A stretch of 12,909 nucleotides of DNA from NORP181 sp047623555 (GCA_047623555.1 JBLHMP010000095.1:1-12909), one strand, 5' to 3'. Positions 1-5,200 are shown, counted from the first letter of the stretch. Numbers and translations: made by a program. Notes: generated from the letters alone by a model not told the origin.

Positions 1-1
1 G

Positions 2-196
2 AACAATTCGCCCGCAAATGGCACCCTGCTTGGCAACTGGCAGGATTACATCATCGCCATGTGGTCGGGTCTGGATTTGACCGTTGATAGCGCCACGCTG
101 GCGTCCAGCGGTGGGATTTACCTGCGGGCCTTTCAGGACTTGGATTTTGGCCTGCGCCACGCCGAGTCCTTTGCCTATGGCCGCAATTACGTCTGA
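2..196 (+). CDS. Phage major capsid protein, HK97 fold, C-terminal part (5' partial)
   Basis: The open frame enters from the left edge and ends at TGA 194-196, giving the last 64 residues. The peptide contains LLGNWQDYIIAMWSGLDL, then VDSATLASSGGIYLRAFQD and RHAESFAYG. Known of the family: the C-terminus of HK97-type major capsid proteins from siphophage prophages has this pattern (a small loop with W/S-G-hydrophobic, then an R-x-x-A-F-Q-D strand, then R-H-x-E-S-F-A). The subunit forms the icosahedral head shell. The position fits, because the following genes encode head-tail connector and tail tube proteins. It is followed by two hairpins. The assignment rests on the C-terminus only, so upstream protease or scaffold domains cannot be judged. 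It is unlikely to be the Rhodobacter gene transfer agent capsid, because the downstream gene order differs. Confidence 0.85.
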   Translation, partial: NNSPANGTLLGNWQDYIIAMWSGLDLTVDSATLASSGGIYLRAFQDLDFGLRHAESFAYGRNYV

Positions 197-220
197 TCCT
201 GAATTGATCTGAATTCCCTG

Positions 221-243
221 TGCGTCCCGATGGTCGGGGCGCA
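221..243 (+). terminator. Strong hairpin after the capsid gene (attenuator or terminator-like)
   Basis: TGCGTCCCGA (221-230) pairs with TCGGGGCGCA (234-243) around a TGG loop, giving a 10-bp stem with one T-G wobble. It lies 24 bp after the capsid stop. No T-tract follows, so it is not a classical intrinsic terminator. It may partly terminate, or protect the 3' end of the capsid mRNA. A weaker second hairpin follows at 265-279 (GCGGA, loop TAGTG, TCCGC). Confidence 0.5.
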
Positions 244-315
244 CGTTCGGGTCTGGATCACAGCGCGGATAGTGTCCGCCGATCAGGCCAGCGTTTCACA
301 AAAGGCACCTCTAAA

Positions 316-603
316 ATGAGCGACACAAAGAAAGAGTCGGGCGAATTGTCCGTTACCCTGAAAACCGGATTTACACGCGGCGGCAAGACATATGTTGCCG
401 GTAAAGTGGTCAAGATGGGTCCCGGTCTGGCGCAGCGTCTTGTTGATCGTGGGCAGGCGGTTTTTACCGCTGCCGATGCCAAGTGGATCAAGGCCAAAAC
501 CGCCGCCGCCGTTACAGCCGCCGTTACTGCCGCCGATGACATTGCCAAGGGCAAGCAACCCGACGCGATTGACGCCGCTGCCGGTGGTGAGCCGTCCAGC
601 TAA
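316..603 (+). CDS. Small phage protein of the head-tail region, 95 aa, function unknown
   Basis: The ATG at 316 is chosen because AAAAGG lies about 11 bases upstream. An upstream in-frame ATG at 220 has no ribosome site and would run through the hairpins. The product starts MSDTKKESGELSVTLKTGF. A short beta-type N-terminal half (VTLKTGFTRGGKTYVAGKVV, about residues 12-31) leads into a segment ending LVDRGQAVF. An Ala/Lys-rich tail with two AAAVTAAVTAA-like stretches follows and is probably disordered or helical. Small proteins of this shape sit between capsid and connector genes in many siphophage prophages, roughly the position of lambda FI, but no catalytic motif is visible and no function is assigned. 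Its TAA overlaps the next ATG (TAATG at 601-605), suggesting translational coupling. Confidence 0.7.
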   Translation: MSDTKKESGELSVTLKTGFTRGGKTYVAGKVVKMGPGLAQRLVDRGQAVFTAADAKWIKAKTAAAVTAAVTAADDIAKGKQPDAIDAAAGGEPSS

Positions 604-907
604 TGGACGATTGGGGCGTTTTTTTGACCCCGCCGATTTCGCGGACACTGCGATTTGGGACGTTCTGGCCGGGTCCACCGTAAGCATTGACGGCATTTTT
701 GAAACCGGGCGTGAGGTTGCCCTGTCCGGGAATTCGTCTGGCATTTCTGCGGTTCTTCCCGTCCTGACGGTTTCGGCCCAAGCGATCCCGGACGGCGGCG
801 TGCAAGGCGATGATCTGGAAATTCAGGGCGTGAATTACCGGGTCGCAGACATTCAACCAGACGGGTCAGGATTGACCCGCGTTATTTTGGAAAGGACACT
901 GACATGA
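603..907 (+). CDS. Phage head-tail joining protein (gpFII-like), apparent -1 frameshift at a T7 run
   Basis: The best start is ATG 603, coupled to the previous stop and preceded by GGTGGTGAG about 8 bases upstream. In that frame MDDWGVF is followed by unrelated residues and a stop at 681-683 (26 aa). In the -1 frame the coding signal continues as FFDPADFADTAIWDVLAGS to TGA 905-907. A -1 shift inside T7 (619-625) yields a 101-aa protein starting MDDWGV, then F/L, then DPADFADTAIW. Known of the family: head-tail joining proteins often begin with a short hydrophobic stretch plus DPADF, carry SGIF/DGIF-like strands, and end with a V-x-x-I/V-x-P-D-G-S-G motif; here VADIQPDGSGLTRVIL is visible. The alternative is an in-frame TTG start at 611 with no convincing ribosome site. 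The break could be programmed, a real one-base deletion, or a homopolymer sequencing error. Confidence 0.65.
620..626 (+). promoter_or_regulatory. Possible -1 slippery heptamer T TTT TTG
   Basis: Read in the frame of ATG 603, codons TTT (621-623) and TTG (624-626) are preceded by T, matching X XXY YYZ. A -1 slip lands in the frame that carries the rest of the joining protein. A homopolymer artefact is an equal alternative, so confidence is low. Confidence 0.35.
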
Positions 908-1296
908 GCAGACACCACGGATTTGGTGGCGTTATCAAAGTTGGCGACACAAGCCCGATTGGCGAATTGCAATCGTGGAATATTGACGAACAAGTCAACG
1001 TGACCGAGGGCTACTCAATGGGCCAAGCGTGGGCCGACAATCAGGCCACGGTTAAAAAATGGTCAGGATCGGCCACCGCGCGCTATGACGATGGGGACGC
1101 GGGCCAGATTTCACTTTCGGCGGGCGATGCTGTTGATTTGCATTTCTATCCGGGGGGCGATGCGTCGGGAAAACCGACAAAATCCGGCCCGGTGATTGTC
1201 ACCGGATCGCCAATGTCCGCCAACAAAGACGGTTGGACGGAAATTGTGTTCAATTTTGTTGGCAATGGCGCGCTTGCTACCGGCACAGTGGCCTAA
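904..1296 (+). CDS. Phage tail tube protein (lambda V-like position), 130 aa
   Basis: ATG 904 overlaps the previous stop (ATGA) and has AGGA at 893-896, 7 bases upstream. The protein starts MSRHHGFGGVIKVGDTSPIG, followed by a WNIDEQVNVTEG segment, a central KKWSGSATARYDD strand region and a C-terminal WTEIVFNFVGNG strand. Known of the family: long-tailed phage tube subunits are about 130-200 aa beta-sandwich proteins with a GEL/GxxxxW-type N-terminal strand, a V-T-x-x-S/G-Y/M-G stretch, a SGS-like central strand and a late E-x-x-F-x-F/V-x-x-x-G strand. Position before the tail assembly chaperone pair supports this role. No separate tail terminator (U) or completion (Z) gene lies between joining and tube genes, a compact arrangement. 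A hairpin follows. Confidence 0.75.
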   Translation: MSRHHGFGGVIKVGDTSPIGELQSWNIDEQVNVTEGYSMGQAWADNQATVKKWSGSATARYDDGDAGQISLSAGDAVDLHFYPGGDASGKPTKSGPVIVTGSPMSANKDGWTEIVFNFVGNGALATGTVA

Positions 1297-1316
1297 TCGA
1301 CACCCGATAAGACACC

Positions 1317-1344
1317 CAATCAGGCCGCCCACATGGCCTGATTG
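1317..1344 (+). terminator. Perfect 10-bp hairpin after the tail tube gene
   Basis: CAATCAGGCC (1317-1326) and GGCCTGATTG (1335-1344) pair perfectly around the 8-base loop GCCCACAT. It is followed by CCCCCG, with no T-tract. It lies 20 bp after the tube gene stop and 41 bp before the next start, in the only sizeable gap of the tail module. It may act as an attenuator or as 3'-end protection. Confidence 0.5.
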
Positions 1345-1385
1345 CCCCCGACCAATCCCCCACCTTGCACATTCTGGAGTCCAAC

Positions 1386-1739
1386 ATGTCACAAGCTGAT
1401 GATGTTCTTAAAATTGCCCGCGCTCATTTTGACAATATGCGCGGCAAGAAAATCAAAATCCCGGAATGGGGTGTATCCAAAGCCAAGCCTTTCATTGCTT
1501 TTTTTGACCCGCCAACATTGCGCGTTCGCCAAGAAATCAAGAAACGCAGCGGCAATTCAGAAGCCCGCCAAATCGCTGTCACCGCCATTCTTTGCCTCAA
1601 GGATGCCGAGGGCAAAAAGATTTTCACGGATGATGCCCCGACACTGGACACGCTGGAAACGCAAGTCTGTGCTGATGTTGTGGCGCGCCTTTCAAGTCAG
1701 GTTCTTGGCCTCACGCGGGGGACAGACTTGGGAAACTGA
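1386..1739 (+). CDS. Phage tail assembly chaperone, lambda gpG-like, 117 aa
   Basis: ATG 1386 has GGAG at 1376-1379, 6 bases upstream; an earlier in-frame ATG at 1365 lacks a site. The product begins MSQADDVLKIARAHFDNMRG and carries KIKIPEWGVSKAKPFIAFF near residues 22-40, a helical middle (TLRVRQEIKKRSG) and the ending LTRGTDLGN. A short N-terminal domain with I-x-V/I-P-E-W, followed by helices, is typical of prophage tail assembly chaperones. These bind the tape-measure protein during tail assembly and are absent from the virion. The last codons read TTG GGA AAC TGA and contain the slippery heptamer G GGA AAC. A -1 slip there extends the protein into the next frame. Location between tube and tape-measure genes is the expected one. 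Confidence 0.78.
   Translation: MSQADDVLKIARAHFDNMRGKKIKIPEWGVSKAKPFIAFFDPPTLRVRQEIKKRSGNSEARQIAVTAILCLKDAEGKKIFTDDAPTLDTLETQVCADVVARLSSQVLGLTRGTDLGN
1730..1736 (+). promoter_or_regulatory. -1 programmed ribosomal frameshift site GGGAAAC (G/GT type)
   Basis: In the gpG-like frame the codons are TTG (1728-1730) GGA (1731-1733) AAC (1734-1736) TGA (1737-1739). Thus G GGA AAC fits the X XXY YYZ rule and differs only in the last base from the lambda G/T heptamer GGGAAAG. Re-pairing on GGG AAA continues with CTG ATG GAA into the small downstream frame, giving a fusion of 117 + 1 + 43 = 161 residues. The immediately adjacent stop codon is expected to stall the ribosome at the slip site. Confidence 0.85.
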
Positions 1740-1870
1740 TGGAAAGTGACGACGAAACCCGCACCATTTACCGGATCGCGTCACACCTGAAATTGACCAT
1801 TGGGCAGGTTTTGGACCTGCCCGCCGAGGAAGTCCGGGGCTGGACGGTCTACCTGTCCACCCACCAATAA
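1739..1870 (+). CDS. Tail assembly chaperone C-terminal extension, lambda gpT-like frame, 43 codons
   Basis: The frame runs ATG 1739 (TGATG overlap with the previous stop) to TAA 1868-1870, too short for usual gene callers. It reads MESDDETRTIYRIASHLKL, continuing with IGQVLDLPAEEVRGWTVYLS and THQ. Known of the family: the T extension of tail chaperones often carries I-A-x-x-L-x-x-T/S-x-x-x-V-L-x-L followed by E-x-x-x-W-x-x-Y/F-L, as seen here. There is no independent ribosome site of note. It is therefore inferred to be made mainly or only as the C-terminal part of a G-T fusion by -1 frameshifting at 1730-1736. The extension normally recruits tube subunits to the tape-measure/chaperone complex. 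Confidence 0.75.
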   Translation: MESDDETRTIYRIASHLKLTIGQVLDLPAEEVRGWTVYLSTHQ

Positions 1871-1892
1871 ACCCGCATTTAAGGAGTCTGTT

Positions 1893-2048
1893 ATGGGCGT
1901 TCGTGATCTGTTTTGGAATCTGGTTGCGCGCGACCAAACCGGCGCGGCCTTTGCGGGTGTTATCGGCAGTGGCCGCACGCAGGTTGGCGTGGTCATGGTC
2001 GCGTTGATCGTGGAACGCCTCTTAACGATGTTGGTCCGATCTTGGTGA
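1893..2048 (+). pseudogene. Truncated phage tape-measure gene, N-terminal remnant
   Basis: AAGGAG at 1881-1886 and ATG 1893 form one of the best ribosome sites in the window, yet the frame is only 51 codons. The first ~23 residues, MGVRDLFWNLVARDQTGAAF followed by AGV, resemble the start of tape-measure proteins (hydrophobic strand, then L-V-A-x-D-x-T-x-A-A-F). The gene directly follows the G/T chaperone pair, exactly where the tape-measure gene belongs. Full-length members usually have many hundreds of residues. From about residue 24 the sequence (IGSGRTQVGVVMVALIVERL) loses any resemblance, and the frame stops at TGA 2046-2048. I infer a deletion or recombination joint near 1960. The short length could instead reflect a genuine small membrane-like peptide, which is less likely. 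Confidence 0.6.
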
Positions 2049-2243
2049 AATGTGTTTGTACGCTGGCAAACAGCAACGACCAATCAGGGTAATCCACATG
2101 CGTGGCGGTTGGCATTGCGTTTGCTGTGGCTGATCCTAGATAAAATACGGGTATTTTGACTGGCCGTGCCCGCCGACCGACCACTTTGGACCAAAAATAT
2201 CGACCTTGCACGCGCCAAGGGTGCAATTCTTTCAAAACCCCGC
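2049..2243. other. Non-coding gap between prophage remnant and tRNA promoter
   Basis: No convincing gene is seen on either strand. The stretch holds a 7-bp inverted repeat at 2142-2157 (AAAATAC, GG, GTATTTT), possibly an operator or chance. Short open frames here have no ribosome site or family resemblance. The left part (about 1960-2100) may be foreign sequence joined to the tape-measure stump. Confidence 0.5.
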
Positions 2244-2270
2244 TTGACGGGGCAGGGGCGGGGTCATACA
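2244..2270 (+). promoter_or_regulatory. Probable promoter of the tRNA-Asp pair
   Basis: TTGACG (2244-2249) matches a -35 element. CATACA (2265-2270, spacer 15) or the overlapping TACACC (2267-2272, spacer 17) could be the -10. Transcription would start about 30 bp before the first tRNA. The -35 sits in the loop of a small palindrome (CCCCG 2238-2242 with CGGGG 2248-2252). Confidence 0.4.
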
Positions 2271-2307
2271 CCGTCCAAACGTTCAGGGCGACTTGGACGA
2301 GCAGTGG

Positions 2308-2384
2308 GCGGTTGTAGCTCAGTTGGTTAGAGTGCCGGCCTGTCACGCCGGAGGTCGCGGGTTCGAGTCCCGTCAACCGCGCCA
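2308..2384 (+). tRNA. tRNA-Asp (anticodon GTC), copy 1
   Basis: The 77-nt cloverleaf includes an encoded CCA. The acceptor arms GCGGTTG and CAACCGC pair, followed by discriminator G and CCA. The D arm is in TAGCTCAGTTGGTTAGA. The anticodon stem CCGGC/GCCGG encloses loop CTGTCAC with anticodon GTC. The T arm GCGGG/CCCGT encloses TTCGAGT. It decodes GAC/GAT as aspartate. An identical copy follows 65 bp downstream, and the two are probably co-transcribed. Confidence 0.97.
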
Positions 2385-2417
2385 CCGCTGCTAAACCCGG
2401 CCCGGGTAGGGTGTAGG

Positions 2418-2433
2418 GTGGGTGAAAACCCAC
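2418..2433 (+). other. GAAA-tetraloop hairpin in the tRNA spacer
   Basis: GTGGGT (2418-2423), loop GAAA, ACCCAC (2428-2433) form a perfect 6-bp stem capped by a GNRA tetraloop, between the two tRNA genes. It may guide processing of the dicistronic precursor. A 13-bp palindrome ACCCGGCCCGGGT lies just upstream at 2395-2407. Confidence 0.45.
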
Positions 2434-2449
2434 GCTGAAAGTTAATTGC

Positions 2450-2526
2450 GCGGTTGTAGCTCAGTTGGTTAGAGTGCCGGCCTGTCACGCCGGAGGTCGC
2501 GGGTTCGAGTCCCGTCAACCGCGCCA
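2450..2526 (+). tRNA. tRNA-Asp (anticodon GTC), copy 2
   Basis: This gene is identical over all 77 nt to the copy at 2308-2384, including encoded CCA, anticodon loop CTGTCAC and T loop. Its close spacing and the absence of a promoter-like sequence in the 65-bp spacer suggest processing from one precursor. No intrinsic terminator with a T-tract is seen in the 65 bp after it. Confidence 0.97.
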
Positions 2527-2591
2527 CTTTCACCCAGATTTTCCCACCTGATATTCCCAGATACTCACAGGCCGCAAGAAGGAATCACAGC

Positions 2592-3356
2592 CTAATAGCT
2601 GTATCCCAACTGCGATTCGGTCTTTAGGTCCAGGCTGGCCTTAAGAAATGTTAGATCATCGGCAGACATCTGTGCTGGCGTCTCTGGTCGGCTGTCGACT
2701 GAGGAATTGAACCTTGCCCCCAACCGTTTGGTCACCTGGCGAAACGGCTGGTCCCGCGCGGGTTGACCCAGCGCGTTAAGCAGTTGGTCAACACTGGCCT
2801 CGGGTGCGGCCTGGGCGTCTTCCATCCGAATCACGATACAGGTACAATCGCGCCGTAAGTGGCTGAACATGCCGTTCATTTTCGCCTGTCGCAAAGCAAA
2901 GAGATTGGCAAATGTTTCCCCGGTCATCGGATGCCGGTCCTGTTGCAACGGCTGCCCGATATAGCCAATTTTCCGAGCCTCATCAAAATATCGCGGCCGG
3001 TCAATGATCGTGTCCCAGGGCGTGCGAATGAACTCTGCAAACTCAAGCGTCTGCATCTGCTTTGAGGTGTGCCAGGGCTTGGCAAACATCGACAGCGCCC
3101 AGGATTCGGCATTGCGCACCACACAGATAACCGCCAGATTCGCCGGTATTGCCATCATCTGCGGAAACCCATGTTTCCAGCCCAGTATCTCGGTGGGCTT
3201 TAGGGCCGAATTGCGCCCCAACAGCCGTTTGACAAAATTTGTCCCGGACGAGCGTTCGCCCAGCACCTGAAACCGCTTTGCCAGCGTGCCATTGGATTGG
3301 ACGTGAAATCCGGTTTTTTCAAAATCAGCAGGCAGCAGGGCGTGTTCCTTTAACAT
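2592..3356 (-). CDS. Sulfotransferase-like protein, 254 aa
   Basis: The product carries the 5'-phosphosulfate-binding loop type motif LGERSSGTNF (residues 32-41). A 3'-phosphate-type strand follows (AVICVVRNAESWALSMF, about residues 75-91), with Arg81 and Ser85/Ser89 in the usual places. Known of the family: PAPS-dependent sulfotransferases share a first loop of the G-x-x-S-S-G-T type and a later R-x-P/x-x-x-x-x-S motif. They transfer sulfate from PAPS to sugars, lipids or other acceptors. No signal peptide is seen, so it is probably cytosolic. The start ATG at 3354-3356 has only a weak GGA upstream. It is divergent from the glycosyltransferase-like gene, which suggests work on the same polysaccharide or glycolipid, but the acceptor is unknown. 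The C-terminal part (residues ~150-254) shows no extra motif. Confidence 0.7.
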   Translation of the reverse strand: MLKEHALLPADFEKTGFHVQSNGTLAKRFQVLGERSSGTNFVKRLLGRNSALKPTEILGWKHGFPQMMAIPANLAVICVVRNAESWALSMFAKPWHTSKQMQTLEFAEFIRTPWDTIIDRPRYFDEARKIGYIGQPLQQDRHPMTGETFANLFALRQAKMNGMFSHLRRDCTCIVIRMEDAQAAPEASVDQLLNALGQPARDQPFRQVTKRLGARFNSSVDSRPETPAQMSADDLTFLKASLDLKTESQLGYSY

Positions 3357-3461
3357 TATGGCGATCCGGCAACTGCGCGCGGGTCATGATAAACTAATGT
3401 TTCTCTTATAAGACCATGTTGACTAAGGATAAGGCAATAAAAACCGGGCAGGATAAAGACC

Positions 3462-4334
3462 ATGCAAACAGTGGCCGCTTTGACGATGGTGCGCGACGAT
3501 ACGTTCTTTTTGGCGGCGTGGTTGCGCCATTATGGCGAACTGTTGGGCCGCGAGAATTGTTATGTGGTCAATCACGGTGGCGGCGAGGCGGTAGCCGATT
3601 TGGCCACAGGCTGCAATGTCGTCGCAATCCCCGGCGACGCGCATAAAAACTTTGATATGAAGCGCTGGCGGATGCTGAACAATTTCGTCATGGGCCTGCG
3701 CTGTTATTATACCCATGTGATTGTTGGCGATGTTGACGAACTGGTTGTGCTGGACCCTGAATCCGGCACCGATCTGGTTGGGTTTCTCGCCGGAGTGCCC
3801 GATAAACGCGTGCTGACGCCGCTGGGCCTTGAGGTGATCCACCGCGTTGATGTTGAGCCCGAGGCGATCACCGATACCATTCTGGGCCCACGCCGCCACG
3901 TGCGTCCGGCACCGCATTATTCCAAACCCTGTATCGTCTCAATTGGCACCAAAATCGCCCGCGGCGGTCATTATACCCAATATGAAAAACTGCGCACGCC
4001 AGACCATCTATATCTGATGCATCTGAAATTCTGCGATGCTCCGGCTTACGGCGAGGTGATGAACCGGCGCAATGATGTGACCGCGGAAATCGGCGCCAAT
4101 TTCAAAGACGCCTCAATCGGGCGGCATTGGTTTGCGGCTGAACGCGGCGAAGACAACGCCGTGTTTGTGGCCTTTGAGGCGCTTGAGATGCTAGAGGGCT
4201 TTGAGATGGGCCCGCTCAGGCGCAAAATGCACAAGACCTGGCGCGAGCGCGGCAATACCGGATATTGGGAATTTGCGCGGCCGGAATACACCACGCAATA
4301 CCTGCTGCCCGAGCGGTTTTCAGGGATGTTCTAG
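3462..4334 (+). CDS. Glycosyltransferase family 2-like protein (Glyco_tranf_2_4 type), 290 aa
   Basis: ATG 3462 is preceded by AGGA at 3450-3453 (8-base spacing). The N-terminus AALTMVRDDTFFLAAWLRHY is the typical V-x-N/D-E/D ... W-x-x-H-Y start of this family. DVDELVV at 90-96 is the metal and nucleotide-sugar binding DxD motif. MHLKFCD (186-192) matches the conserved H-x-K/R-F block. Such proteins are inverting GT-A enzymes often found in capsule or lipopolysaccharide loci of alphaproteobacteria. The donor and acceptor sugars cannot be read from the sequence. No membrane segment is visible. It is divergent from the sulfotransferase-like gene and convergent with the hydrolase, with both stops sharing CTAG (4331-4334). 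A single transcription unit is likely. Confidence 0.75.
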   Translation: MQTVAALTMVRDDTFFLAAWLRHYGELLGRENCYVVNHGGGEAVADLATGCNVVAIPGDAHKNFDMKRWRMLNNFVMGLRCYYTHVIVGDVDELVVLDPESGTDLVGFLAGVPDKRVLTPLGLEVIHRVDVEPEAITDTILGPRRHVRPAPHYSKPCIVSIGTKIARGGHYTQYEKLRTPDHLYLMHLKFCDAPAYGEVMNRRNDVTAEIGANFKDASIGRHWFAAERGEDNAVFVAFEALEMLEGFEMGPLRRKMHKTWRERGNTGYWEFARPEYTTQYLLPERFSGMF

Positions 4335-5200
4335 GACGTCTGTGGGCTTAAAAATCGCAACAAAGCGTCGGCGGTTTGGGTGGGGGTGTAATCGACAAAG
4401 AAATGGCCGCCGGGTATGGCGCAGGACCGCATGTCAGACAGGCGATCCGCCCAGGTTGCCGGGATGTCATACAGGTCCGCCATGATGCCATCTGCGCCAT
4501 ACATCACCAATGCCGGGCAGGTGACACGGCGGTCCAGATCGGCAGTGTCGAGTGCAAAATCAACTTCAATCGCCGCACGATAATCGTTGCACATCGCCTG
4601 TGTGGTCTCCGCCGAACGCCAGCTTTGACGATAGGCCGCAAGGGCGATGGGATCGAAATCTGCAATCTTGGCAGCTCCCCAGCCGGTCAGACATCTCTCG
4701 TAATAGTAGTCCGGGTCATGGCCTATCATGGTTTCGGGCAACGGTGCGGGTTGGGCCAGAAAAAACCAGTGATAATAGGCCTTTGATACCTCTTTGGTAG
4801 GATTTCTTAGCAACATATGGGTTGGGATGATGTCCATCACTGTCAGGCTTAGAACTGCATCAGGCGCATCCAAAGCCAGCCGATGCGCCGTGCGTGCGCC
4901 GCGATCATGGCCGACCAGATGGAACTGAACAAACCCAAGGTGCGCCATCAGGGCGGTTTGATCCGCCGCCATGTGCCGGAACGAATAGGCGGCAACGCCC
5001 TGTGGTTTTGACGACGCGCCATAGCCGCGCAGATCGGCCGTCACCACGGTAAAGCGGCTGGCCAGCAACGGCACAACATTGCGCCACATCGCACGGGTTT
5101 GCGGATAGCCGTGCAACAGCAGCAGCGGCGGGCCAGAGCCTGTCACCTCATAGGCGATACTCTGGCCGTTCACATCGGCGGTTAGGGTTGGATCGCCCAT
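4331..5200 (-). CDS. Haloacetate (fluoroacetate) dehalogenase-like alpha/beta hydrolase, 289 aa
   Basis: ATG at 5198-5200 is chosen because GAGGA lies 7 bases upstream; a GTG at 5240-5242 would add 14 residues but overlaps its only purine-rich stretch. The fold markers are LLLLHGYPQT (26-35) and DLRGYGASS (56-64). The nucleophile motif GHDRGAR (97-103) gives Asp99 with Arg100 and Arg103. Asp123 lies in VMDIIPT and the catalytic His266 in GGHFF. His144-Trp145, Trp174 and Tyr207 match the halide-pocket residues known from fluoroacetate dehalogenases (RPA1163 type: Asp110, Arg111, Arg114, Asp134, His155, Trp156, Trp185, Tyr219, His280). The enzyme would hydrolyse a 2-haloacetate to glycolate plus halide via an aspartyl ester. 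Related epoxide hydrolases share the fold but not the two Arg plus His-Trp-Tyr set. Natural substrate unproven. It lies downstream of the M20 peptidase gene, possibly in one operon. Confidence 0.82.
   Translation of the reverse strand: MGDPTLTADVNGQSIAYEVTGSGPPLLLLHGYPQTRAMWRNVVPLLASRFTVVTADLRGYGASSKPQGVAAYSFRHMAADQTALMAHLGFVQFHLVGHDRGARTAHRLALDAPDAVLSLTVMDIIPTHMLLRNPTKEVSKAYYHWFFLAQPAPLPETMIGHDPDYYYERCLTGWGAAKIADFDPIALAAYRQSWRSAETTQAMCNDYRAAIEVDFALDTADLDRRVTCPALVMYGADGIMADLYDIPATWADRLSDMRSCAIPGGHFFVDYTPTQTADALLRFLSPQTS

Noticed and set aside
220..315. N-terminal extension of the 95-aa phage protein from ATG 220
   Set aside because: It has no ribosome site and would be encoded by the two hairpins after the capsid gene. 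ATG 316 has a purine-rich site.
1..2048. Rhodobacterales gene transfer agent cluster
   Set aside because: The capsid C-terminus, the small 95-aa protein, the tube protein and the G/T frameshift pair do not follow the GTA gene order I know. The module is a lambda-style siphophage prophage segment, and it is broken.
1781..2083. Minus-strand frame over the tape-measure remnant
   Set aside because: It lacks a ribosome site and family resemblance and lies antisense to the gpT-like and tape-measure starts.
2142..2157. AAAATAC-GG-GTATTTT inverted repeat as a terminator
   Set aside because: The stem is A+T-rich with a 2-base loop, so it is weak as RNA. It could be an operator but nothing supports that.
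2308..2526. tRNA-Asp 3' end as the prophage attachment site
   Set aside because: Phages normally use the 3' end of the tRNA and lie downstream of it. Here the phage genes lie upstream, and no copy of the tRNA 3' end is seen at the left. The two full copies are complete genes, not att remnants.
2327..2533. Minus-strand frames across the tRNA genes encoding VARLTGLEPATSGVTG-type peptides
   Set aside because: This is the antisense translation of tRNA-Asp, a known kind of false protein call. It appears at both tRNA copies and has no ribosome site.
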